From CAVTSA01 sp963790575 (GTDB lineage Bacteria; Chloroflexota; Dormibacteria; Dormibacterales; Dormibacteraceae): 64,000 bases of DNA. The notes below the pieces were generated by a model. That model did no database searches. It saw nothing but the letters and a program-made list of their open reading frames with translations, and was not told the DNA's origin. Below are positions 57,730-64,000 of this stretch, in pieces. The DNA lies in assembly GCA_963790575.1 (NCBI GenBank), contig CAWBPD010000002.1, positions 124,001-188,000 of the forward strand, read 5' to 3'. Position 1 is the stretch's first letter; every line of letters starts with the position of its first letter. Both the position numbers and the translations under genes were made by a program.

Positions 57730-58710
57730 CTAGGTGACGACTTCGTCGGCGAGCTCTCCCGTGGCCAGGTACCGCTGGACATTCGCGAGTGCTGCCTGCG
57801 CGATTCGCAGCACCGTCTCCCGGGTCACGCCGGCGGCGTGAGGCGAGAGGACCACGTTGGGCGCGTGGAGGAGCCGCATGGAGCGGGGCGGAGGCTCGGG
57901 GTCGAAGACATCGATGCCGGCGCCCGCGATGACACCCCGCTCCAGCGCCACCGCCAGCGACTGCTGGTCGACCAGCGCCCCGCGCGAGGTGTTGATGAGA
58001 AAGGCGGTGTTCTTCATCAGCGCCAGGCGACGGGCGTCGATCAGAGCCCTCGTCTCGGGGGTGAGCGGAAGGTGCAGCGTGATGTAGTCGGAGTCACGCA
58101 GGAGGTCATCGAGGGGCACCCAGCGTGTGCCCTCCCAACTCGGCCCCTCCGGGCCCGGGGGATTGCGGTCGTAGTAGATGACCGTCATCCCGAAGGCGAT
58201 CGCGCGGCGTGCCACCTCGCGGCCGACCTGACCCATGCCGACGATGCCCAGGGTCTTGCCGAACAGCTCCGTGATCGAGCGCTGCAGCTGGGGGAGCGCC
58301 CAATCTCCGTCGCGCAGCGCCAGGTGGCCGGCCAGGATCTGCTTGGCCAGCGTCAGCAGGAGCGCAAAGACGTGCTCGGCGACGTCGTCCTTCTCGGCCC
58401 CGGTGCTGCGGATGGTGGCGACCGGGATGCCGCGCGCCCCGGCTGCCTCCAGATCGACGTAGTCCGAGCCGTGGCTGGCGCACTGGACGATCCGCAGCCG
58501 GGGGGCGGCCGCCATGTGCTCCGCCGTGATCGGTGAGAGCCCGGTGACGATCGCCGCCGCCTCGGCCAGCGCCGCCGGGTCTTCGTCCGCCCGCTCCACG
58601 AGGATGACGCGGGCGTGCCCCTCGAAGGCGACGGTGAGCCCGCTCCCAAGGCCCCGGCCGCCGATGTGCTCGGGAATCACGGCCAGGATCAGCGGAGCCT
58701 GCTCAGACAT
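57730..58710 (-). CDS. D-2-hydroxyacid dehydrogenase (phosphoglycerate dehydrogenase-like)
   Basis: The 326-residue protein has the D-isomer dehydrogenase layout. The catalytic arginine is in INTSRGALVDQQSL, the glutamate in GIDVFDPEPPP and the histidine in VVLSPHAAGVTRETV. The NAD fold is KTLGIVGMGQVGREVARRAIAFGMTVIYYDR. Early RIVQCASHGSDYVDLEAAG is the usual substrate loop. Without the ACT/ASB domains it is a short SerA-like or hydroxypyruvate/glyoxylate reductase-type enzyme. Its start overlaps the stop of the FMN hydroxyacid oxidase gene by eight bases; both act on 2-hydroxyacids and are probably one operon. Confidence 0.9.
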   Translation of the reverse strand: MSEQAPLILAVIPEHIGGRGLGSGLTVAFEGHARVILVERADEDPAALAEAAAIVTGLSPITAEHMAAAPRLRIVQCASHGSDYVDLEAAGARGIPVATIRSTGAEKDDVAEHVFALLLTLAKQILAGHLALRDGDWALPQLQRSITELFGKTLGIVGMGQVGREVARRAIAFGMTVIYYDRNPPGPEGPSWEGTRWVPLDDLLRDSDYITLHLPLTPETRALIDARRLALMKNTAFLINTSRGALVDQQSLAVALERGVIAGAGIDVFDPEPPPRSMRLLHAPNVVLSPHAAGVTRETVLRIAQAALANVQRYLATGELADEVVT

Positions 58711-59884
58711 GGCGTAGGTCCTCCCGTGTCAGGTCGCCGGGGCGGGTGTGGCCGGAAAGCGCCAGCGTGAGGTCCAGCTCCGCGAGCAGGCAGCGAATCA
58801 CGTGCTCGACGCCCGCCTCGCCGCCCAGCGCCAGCCCGTAGGCATAGGGCCGTCCGAGCAGCGTCGAGGTGGCGCCCAGCGCGAGCGCGCGCAGGATGTC
58901 ATCGCCGGTCCGGATGCCGCTGTCGAAGAGGACGTCGATCCGCCCGCCCACCGCGTCCACGCAGAGCGGCAGCATGTCGGCCGACCCCACCGCTCCGTTG
59001 ACCTGGCGGCCGCCGTGGTTGGAGATCACGATGCCGTCCACGCCGGCCTCGACCGCGCGGCGGGCGTCGTCCGGATGCTGAATGCCCTTCAGCACGATCG
59101 GCCCGGCCCAGTGCTCGCGCAGAAATCCGAGGTCCTCCCAGGTCTTGGTGGCGTCGGAGAACATGCGGGCGAAGTGCATCACCGCCCCCATCGGGTCCTC
59201 CTCCACCGACGCGTCGAGCCCGGCCTGAAACGCGGGGTCGCTGAAATAGTTCGCGGTGCCGATGCCGTGGATGAACGGGAGATACGCCTGGTCCAGGTCC
59301 CGCGGCCGCCAGGCGAGCAGCCAGGTGTCCAGTGTGACCACCAAGACCGAATGCCCGCACGATCGGGCGCGCGCCAGGAAGCTCTTGGCCACCTCGCGGT
59401 CGCGCGGCCAGTAGAGCTGGAACCAGCGCTCGGCCTCGCCCATGGCAGCCGCGATCTCCTCCATCGGGGTGCTGGAGGCGGAGGAGGTGATGTAGGGGAC
59501 ACCGAAGCGGGCGGCGGCACGCGCGGCCGCCGGCTCGGCGCCCGGGTGGAGGATCGACTGGACGCCGATCGGCGCGAGCGCGATCGGAGCGGGCAGGTGG
59601 CGGCCCACCACCTTCACCCGCAGGTCGCGCTGGTCGACGTTGCGCAGCATGCGAGGGACGATCCGCCAGCGGTCCAGCGCGTCGGGGTTGGCCCGCGCGG
59701 TGGAGCCGGTGCCGGCCGAGCCCGCGACGTAGCCGGCGGCCCCGGGATCGAGCCGTTCCTCGACCAACGCTTCCAGCCGAGAAAGGTCGGTGGGCAGCTC
59801 GGGCGTGGTACCGCTGAACCGGCCGGTGACGTAGATCTCATTCTGGAAGCCGGCCCAGTCCCTGGTCTCGGTCACGCCCACCAT
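58703..59884 (-). CDS. FMN-dependent alpha-hydroxyacid oxidase, lactate 2-monooxygenase-like
   Basis: The 393-residue TIM barrel has LPAPIALAPIGVQSILHPGAEPAAARAAARFGVPYITSSASS (FMN site), RWFQLYWPRDREVA, VVTLDTWLLAWRPRDLDQAYLPF, the catalytic histidine and arginine in GIVISNHGGRQVNGAVGS, and FMN-phosphate DSGIRTGDDILRALALGA. The AYLPFIHGIGTANYFSDPAF insertion is characteristic of lactate 2-monooxygenase and close relatives and not of FMN L-lactate dehydrogenase LldD. The substrate is therefore probably L-lactate or a related acid. ATG 59884 starts the family N-terminus (TETRDWAGFQNEIYVTG). A direct repeat pair lies upstream. Confidence 0.9.
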   Translation of the reverse strand: MVGVTETRDWAGFQNEIYVTGRFSGTTPELPTDLSRLEALVEERLDPGAAGYVAGSAGTGSTARANPDALDRWRIVPRMLRNVDQRDLRVKVVGRHLPAPIALAPIGVQSILHPGAEPAAARAAARFGVPYITSSASSTPMEEIAAAMGEAERWFQLYWPRDREVAKSFLARARSCGHSVLVVTLDTWLLAWRPRDLDQAYLPFIHGIGTANYFSDPAFQAGLDASVEEDPMGAVMHFARMFSDATKTWEDLGFLREHWAGPIVLKGIQHPDDARRAVEAGVDGIVISNHGGRQVNGAVGSADMLPLCVDAVGGRIDVLFDSGIRTGDDILRALALGATSTLLGRPYAYGLALGGEAGVEHVIRCLLAELDLTLALSGHTRPGDLTREDLRHV

Positions 59885-59905
59885 TCTTGCGCCGCCGGCT
59901 TGCGA

Positions 59906-59972
59906 TGGCACCCGTTCCGCGCGAAAGCGGCGTCATGGGGAGCCGCATGGCATCCGTTCCGCGCGAAAAGGG
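59906..59972. repeat. Direct pair of TTCCGCGCGAAA motifs, 42-base period
   Basis: TGGCA-N-CCGTTCCGCGCGAAA begins at 59906 and again at 59948, exactly 42 bases apart. Both copies belong to the TTCC-N4-GAAA family (59915-59930 and 59957-59972). They lie between the hydroxyacid oxidase start and the MPG stop. Confidence 0.9.
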
Positions 59973-59991
59973 GGTATCCAGTGCGGAGGGG

Positions 59992-60585
59992 TCAGGAGGT
60001 GCGGAGCCGGCGGGAGAGGTGCGGCGAGGGGACGGCAAAGCGGAGCGCTTTGGCGGCCCACTCACCGGCGTAGTCGACCCCAACCCGAGGGGTGGTCACG
60101 ATCGGCCCCGGACGCGTGCCATCATCGAGCACGTACAGGTCGGGTGGCACCAGCGGCGCGCCGTCGAGGCTCCGATCGATGCCCAGGGCCCGGCAGACCA
60201 GCGCCGGCCCGGAGGCGCGAGGGGTTCCCGGCCCCGGTGCCAGCGCCCGCACCAGCACCGCGTGCGGCGTCCCCTCCTCGCGGCACACGAAGTTGAGGCA
60301 CCAGTGCATGCCGTACACGAAGTACACGTAGGCGTGACCGGGCGGCCCGTACATGGGTGAGGTCCGCTTGGTACGGCCGCGCCGGGCGTGGGAGGCCTGG
60401 TCGGGCTCCCCCAGGTAGGCCTCGACCTCCACCAGCCGGCCCCACCGAACCTCGCCGTCGGGCAGCCGGCGGACCAGCAGCTTGCCCAGCAGGTCGGGAG
60501 CGACCCGGTCCGCGTTGCGCTCGAAGAAGGCGGGCCCCAGGAGCCGTCCGCCCGCGATGCCGCCGGGTGCCGGATCAGCCGGCAT
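59992..60585 (-). CDS. 3-methyladenine DNA glycosylase (MPG/AAG family)
   Basis: The 197-residue protein is the alkyladenine glycosylase that removes alkylated purines and hypoxanthine. It starts at LLGPAFFERNADRVAPDLLGKLLVR, has the catalytic glutamate in GRLVEVEAYLGEPDQASHARRGRT, the intercalating tyrosine and metal-less core in MYGPPGHAYVYFVYGMHWCLNFV, and ends VDYAGEWAAKALRF. A second, structurally unrelated alkyl-base glycosylase (62697-63629) is 2 kb away. Its start overlaps the kinase stop by eleven bases. Confidence 0.94.
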   Translation of the reverse strand: MPADPAPGGIAGGRLLGPAFFERNADRVAPDLLGKLLVRRLPDGEVRWGRLVEVEAYLGEPDQASHARRGRTKRTSPMYGPPGHAYVYFVYGMHWCLNFVCREEGTPHAVLVRALAPGPGTPRASGPALVCRALGIDRSLDGAPLVPPDLYVLDDGTRPGPIVTTPRVGVDYAGEWAAKALRFAVPSPHLSRRLRTS

Positions 60586-61246
60586 CGTCCACCGCGTCCT
60601 TGACCCGGACCACGAGATCGGCGAGGTGCCTCCGGGAGCGGACCAACTCCGCGTTCCTCTCGTCGCTGACCAGCGCCCAGGTCCGCGCGCTCTCAGGGCT
60701 GCGACCGTACAGCTGGTGACGGCGCAGCAGACGTTTCCGACGCACGTCCTCGGCCACCTCCAGGTACCAGATCGCGTCCAGCAGGGCGGCCGCCGCCGTC
60801 CACCCGTCCTGGCCCAGCAGCAGATAGTTCCCCTCCGTGATCACGATCGGAACGCCCTGCTCGATGGCCACCGAGCCCGCGATCGAGTCCTCCAATGAGC
60901 GGTCGAAGAGGGGTGCGTAGACGGCGGGCTCTGCGTTCTGCCGCAGCCGGTGCAGAAGGGCGGCGTAGCCGTAGGAGTCGAAGGTGTCGGGCGCGCCCTT
61001 GCGGGCGGCCCGGCCCAGGCGCTCAAGCTCCCGCTGCGCGAGATGGAACCCGTCCATGCCGGCCAGCGCCGCGTCCGCTCCCAGCCGCGCGCTCAGCGCC
61101 CGGGCGACCGTCGATTTGCCGGCGCCGGGCGGGCCGGTGATGCCGAGGAGCATCCGCCGGCCAGGGCGCGCCAGCCCCTCGACACGACGGGTCAGCGCTG
61201 CCAGCGACTCCTCGACGCTCGGGGGGGTGCCGGAGACCGATGACAT
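60575..61246 (-). CDS. Nucleoside/sugar kinase-like P-loop protein (uridine kinase/pantothenate kinase superfamily)
   Basis: The 223-residue protein has Walker A GITGPPGAGKSTVARALSARLG, the substrate loop AGMDGFHLAQRELERLGRAARKGAPDTFD, and the base strand VPIVITEGNYLLLGQDGW followed by the LID region RLLRRHQLYGRSPESARTWALVSDERNAELV. The G-GFH and KGAPDTFD segments match the FrcK/YggC-like branch of uridine-kinase-type enzymes, some of which act on fructose or nucleosides. Substrate unknown. ATG 61246 was chosen; upstream in-frame sequence lacks similarity. It is divergent from the DEAD-box gene. Confidence 0.85.
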   Translation of the reverse strand: MSSVSGTPPSVEESLAALTRRVEGLARPGRRMLLGITGPPGAGKSTVARALSARLGADAALAGMDGFHLAQRELERLGRAARKGAPDTFDSYGYAALLHRLRQNAEPAVYAPLFDRSLEDSIAGSVAIEQGVPIVITEGNYLLLGQDGWTAAAALLDAIWYLEVAEDVRRKRLLRRHQLYGRSPESARTWALVSDERNAELVRSRRHLADLVVRVKDAVDDAG

Positions 61247-61405
61247 GGGGGGTGACAAGGATGAGCCTTGCGACCCTGGTATCGTCGTGAGCGGTTCACG
61301 AGTTCGTGAGCCCGCATTCCGTCCGGGTCCTCTCCTCCCGTCACAACAACGGTGTCCTGGTCGTCGCGATACAAATCCAGAAAGGGAGAGGTCACGGAGG
61401 TCCTC

Positions 61406-62686
61406 TTGGACACATTCGCTGAAGGGGGGCTGAGCCCCCGAACCCTGGCGGCCCTTGCCGCGCAGGGCATCGTTACACCCGTACCCGTGCAGGCGGGCGC
61501 CATCCCCGAGCTCCTGCAGGGCCGGGACGTCGTCATCGAAGCACCGACCGGCTCCGGGAAGACGCTCGCTTTCCTGCTTCCGCTGGTGGAACGCATGGGA
61601 AGTCACGCGGCCGGCCCGCGGGCACTGGTCGTCACCCCCACTCGTGAGCTGGCGCTCCAGATCGACGCCGTGTTCCAGTCCTTGGACACCGAGCTCCGCG
61701 GCGCGCTCCTCTACGGCGGGGTCGGGTACGCCACCCAGACCCAAGCCTTGAAGCGGGGCGCCGACATCGTGGTCGGGACGCCGGGCCGCATCCTGGACAT
61801 GGTGCAGCGGAAGCTGCTCTCGCTCTCCCGCGTCGAGTACCTGGTGCTGGACGAGGCGGACGAGATGCTGGATGTCGGGTTTGCTCCCGACGTGGAGCGG
61901 ATCATCGGCATGACCTACGAGCCGCAGTCGGTCCTCGCCTCGGCCACCATGCCGGAATGGGTGAGCCGCATGATCGACCGCCACCTGAAGGACCCGGCGC
62001 GGATCCGCGTCGCCGCGCCCGAGGAGCCGGCGCTGGAGCACGGACTGGCGCGCGTGGAGCGCGTCGACAAGGTCGACACGCTGGTTCGGCTGCTGCGGCA
62101 GTTCGACGGGGCTGCGATCGTCTTCGGCCGCACCAAGCACGGTGTGGGCAAGCTGCATACCGAGCTGCGCCGGCGCGGCGTCACCTCCCTCCAGCTCCAG
62201 GGCAACCTGGGGCAGACGGCGCGAGACCGCACCATGGCCGCGTTCCGGCAGGGCGGGGTTGATGTCCTGGTCGCCACCAACGTCGCCGCCCGCGGCCTCG
62301 ACGTCAGCCATGTCGGGCTGGTCGTCAACTTCGAATTGCCGGACACGCCCCAGTGGCTGACCCACCGCATCGGTCGCACCGCGCGCATGGGGGACCGCGG
62401 CTGGGCCCTCACCTTTGTCACCCCCGAGGACCACCTCGCGTGGTCCAAGCTCCGCCGCCAGGGGGCGCCGCATTTGCGGGAGGTCGACCTGCCGCGCCTG
62501 CTCGAGGACGGTGAATGGACGTACCACGAGACGCCCGTCCCCGAGCGCCCGGCGGCACATCACGCCGGGGTCGTCCGGCCGGCGGGGATGTCGTCGACTC
62601 CGGCGAGCCGCCGCCGGCGCGGTGGTCGAGGGCGGCGAAGCACGGGCGGAAGCAGCCCCGCCACCGCCACCCCGCCCGGCAGCTGA
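61406..62686 (+). CDS. DEAD-box RNA helicase
   Basis: The 426-residue protein has all DEAD-box motifs: Q motif FAEGGLSPRTLAALAAQGIVTPVPVQ, motif I APTGSGKT, Ia PTRELA, Ib TPGR, II DEAD, III SAT, IV VFGRTK, V ARGLD and VI HRIGRTAR. The C-terminus is a short basic tail (SRRRRGGRGRRSTGG) typical of cold-shock helicases that remodel RNA or assist ribosome assembly. TTG 61406 has ACGGAGG five bases upstream and begins DTFAEGGLSP, so it was preferred to earlier in-frame codons. It is followed after ten bases by the AlkA-like gene. Confidence 0.94.
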   Translation: MDTFAEGGLSPRTLAALAAQGIVTPVPVQAGAIPELLQGRDVVIEAPTGSGKTLAFLLPLVERMGSHAAGPRALVVTPTRELALQIDAVFQSLDTELRGALLYGGVGYATQTQALKRGADIVVGTPGRILDMVQRKLLSLSRVEYLVLDEADEMLDVGFAPDVERIIGMTYEPQSVLASATMPEWVSRMIDRHLKDPARIRVAAPEEPALEHGLARVERVDKVDTLVRLLRQFDGAAIVFGRTKHGVGKLHTELRRRGVTSLQLQGNLGQTARDRTMAAFRQGGVDVLVATNVAARGLDVSHVGLVVNFELPDTPQWLTHRIGRTARMGDRGWALTFVTPEDHLAWSKLRRQGAPHLREVDLPRLLEDGEWTYHETPVPERPAAHHAGVVRPAGMSSTPASRRRRGGRGRRSTGGSSPATATPPGS

Positions 62687-62696
62687 GTCGGGAGCG

Positions 62697-63629
62697 GTGG
62701 GCGCCCCCCCGAGGCGCCGGGTGTGGCGCCCACCGTTTCCCCTCGATGTCGTCCTCACCCTTTCCGACCTCCAACACGGCCGGTCCGACCCCTGTCATCG
62801 CGTCGATGCGGCGCGCACGGTGTGGCGAACCAGCCTGCTTCCGTCCGGGGGCGTGACGTACCGGCTCTGGCAGGCCGGCGGTGAGGTGTACGCGGACGCC
62901 TGGGGCCCCGGCAGCGAGGAGCTCCTGGACGGCCTGCCGCGCCTGCTCGGCGCGAGCGACCGCCCGGAGACCTTCCAGCCGCAGAACCCGGCGCTCGACC
63001 GGGCGCACCGGCACCTGCGTGGGTTCCGCGTTCCGCGCACCAACCGCGTTCTGGAGGCGCTTTTTCCCGCGATCCTGGAACAACGCGTGGTCGGGCTCGA
63101 CGCGCGCAGCGCATGGCGCGCCCTGGTGCAGCGGCTGGGCGACCCCCCGCCAGGGCCGGCCCCGCCCGGAATGCGCCTGCCGCCGAGCGCGGAACAGTGG
63201 GCGTCGCTGCCATCGTGGGAGTGGCTGCGCGCGAAGGTCGACGCACATCGGATGCGGGCGGCGCTGGCTTCGGTGCGGCTCGCGCCCACCCTGGAACGGG
63301 CGGTCGCGCGCCTGGGGCCGGAGGACGACCCCGAGCCCGTCTACCGGCGGCTGCGCTCGATCCCCGGCGTGGGCGCCTGGACCGCAGCGCAGGTGGGGGA
63401 GCGCGCGCTGGGCGACGCTGATGCCCTGCCGCTGGGCGACTACCACCTGGCGGATCTGGCCGGGTATGCGTTCCTCGGCCGTCCGCTCGCGGAGCCGGAG
63501 ATCGAACCGTTCTTCGAGCGATGGCGCCCACATCGCTATCGGGTGGTGCGGATCCTCGAGCTGTATCCGTTCCCGCGCCGGCCCCGGCGGGGCCCACGCC
63601 GGCCGCTACAGAATCGCGCCGGGGGCTGA
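62697..63629 (+). CDS. AlkA-like HhH-GPD DNA glycosylase
   Basis: The 310-residue protein has the N-terminal AlkA-type half (FPLDVVLTLSDLQHGRSDPCHR) and a helix-hairpin-helix domain: FPAILEQRVVGLDARSAWRALV, then LRSIPGVGAWTAAQVGERALGDADALPLGDYHLADLAGYAF, where IPGVGAWTA is the hairpin and the aspartate of GDYHLAD is catalytic. It excises alkylated bases. GTG 62697 has GGGAGCG upstream and follows the helicase after 10 bases. Its 3' end overlaps the convergent BadF-type gene by 24 bases. Confidence 0.87.
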   Translation: MGAPPRRRVWRPPFPLDVVLTLSDLQHGRSDPCHRVDAARTVWRTSLLPSGGVTYRLWQAGGEVYADAWGPGSEELLDGLPRLLGASDRPETFQPQNPALDRAHRHLRGFRVPRTNRVLEALFPAILEQRVVGLDARSAWRALVQRLGDPPPGPAPPGMRLPPSAEQWASLPSWEWLRAKVDAHRMRAALASVRLAPTLERAVARLGPEDDPEPVYRRLRSIPGVGAWTAAQVGERALGDADALPLGDYHLADLAGYAFLGRPLAEPEIEPFFERWRPHRYRVVRILELYPFPRRPRRGPRRPLQNRAGG

Positions 63630-64000
63630 CCCGGCGCCGTTGCCCTCGGCGAGGCGCCGGGCCAGCACCAGCGCCCCCGCCACCGGCGCCGTCTCCAGCA
63701 GACGCACCTCCAGGTCCGGGTGGACGCGCTGCACGCGGTCGCGGAAGGCCTCAAACAGGCGGGGCTGCCCGGTCATCACCCCGCCGGCGGCGACCACCAC
63801 CCGGCCGGCGGCGCCCTTGGCTTGCAGACGATCGACCAGGGTGGCCAGCGCGGCCGCTCCACTCGCGATCACGCGCTGCGCCAGCGGGGAGCCGGCCTCG
63901 GCGGCGGCGAAGATAGCCGGCGCCGCCGGTCCCAGGTGCGCGGGCGAGGCATCCTCCGTGATGGCCAGCGTGAGCTGGTCCGGATCCGGGGCGTCAAATG
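63606..64000 (-). CDS. BadF/BadG/BcrA-type ATPase (N-acetylglucosamine kinase-like), N-terminus missing
   Basis: About 131 C-terminal residues are visible from the window edge to the stop at 63606. LGPAAPAIFAAAEAGSPLAQRVIASGAAALATLVDRL and VVVAAGGVMTGQPRLFEAFRDRV are the typical second actin-like ATPase lobe, with the aden-osine-binding GGV turn, and the end reads APVAGALVLARRLAEG. Bacterial relatives phosphorylate N-acetylglucosamine or activate radical dehydratases. The start, phosphate 1 motif and neighbours lie outside the window, so the substrate cannot be judged. It overlaps the AlkA-like gene by 24 bases in convergent orientation. Confidence 0.8.
   Translation of the reverse strand, partial: FDAPDPDQLTLAITEDASPAHLGPAAPAIFAAAEAGSPLAQRVIASGAAALATLVDRLQAKGAAGRVVVAAGGVMTGQPRLFEAFRDRVQRVHPDLEVRLLETAPVAGALVLARRLAEGNGAGSAPGAIL

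Noticed and set aside
60575..62758. Reading the kinase as a 727-residue protein starting near 62758
   Set aside because: The extra 500 residues are antisense to the DEAD-box helicase and unlike any family; the kinase fold begins just after ATG 61246.

Overview
The window is chromosomal DNA from a high-GC bacterium. It has densely packed, often overlapping genes, many GTG and TTG starts, and a mixture of Shine-Dalgarno-led genes and apparently leaderless genes (a TANNNT -10 box about 7-9 bases before the start codon). The gene content points to a Gram-positive-like soil lineage in the Actinobacteriota / Chloroflexota / Candidatus Dormibacterota area: a coproporphyrin-type heme route with HemQ, a family 1 encapsulin with a ferritin-like cargo, F420-type LLM oxidoreductases, a ClgR-like regulator next to clpP, a UPF0182 membrane protein, oligoribonuclease, ThyX instead of ThyA, and an acid-type sedolisin. 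The phylum is inferred; there is no rRNA in the window.

Layout. 1-1045: left end and N-terminal part of an IS110-family element. 1068-4134: aryl-CoA ligase, LLM oxidoreductase and a broken second LLM gene. 4208-7204: RidA, a DapF-like epimerase and a sedolisin. 7232-10813: small membrane proteins, PepQ, GreA. 10839-14678: acyl-CoA dehydrogenase, a repeat-rich gap, GDPD, MoxR-type AAA+. 14715-21622: zinc-ribbon protein, DinB-like protein, AbiEi/DUF559 protein, TGT, EVE protein, archaeal-type ATPase, thioredoxin-TPR protein and a Qng1-type queuosine salvage enzyme. 21722-25250: ECF sigma, zinc anti-sigma and a two-gene ABC transporter. 25304-31874: acyltransferase, glycosyltransferase/deacetylase pair, two DMT permeases, a secreted PEBP protein and VapBC. 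31982-33256: glutamate dehydrogenase. 33453-40500: the heme cluster hemH-hemA-hemC-hemB-hemQ-hemL-hemE. 41007-42217: encapsulin and encapsulated ferritin. 42334-49973: ThyX, methyltransferases, GNAT, FAD oxidoreductase, MarR. 50041-54576: ClgR-like regulator, clpP (frameshifted), UPF0182, orn. 54613-64000: thiolase, class V aminotransferase, Hsp20 (frameshifted), 2-hydroxyacid enzymes, MPG, kinase, DEAD-box helicase, AlkA-like glycosylase and a partial BadF-type ATPase.

How parts work together. The heme genes are mostly translationally coupled and supply coproheme chemistry up to HemQ, but hemD and the coproporphyrinogen oxidase are absent from the cluster. Iron handling follows directly in the encapsulin operon. 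TGT and Qng1, 3 kb apart, suggest queuine scavenging. The sigma/anti-sigma pair probably controls the ABC transporter behind it.

The most unusual signal is non-coding. At least twelve intergenic spots hold two copies of a short, usually near-palindromic sequence. Where the copies are direct the period is 41-43 bases, four times exactly 42 (about four DNA helical turns). Different loci use different arm sequences but keep the geometry. One arm family (TTCC-N4-GAAA-CGG) occurs ten times, and the IS110 element appears to sit in one copy. A second palindrome family has entered hemC and tgt in frame. Five genes carry single-base frameshifts at short G/C runs, so assembly errors should be excluded before these are called pseudogenes.
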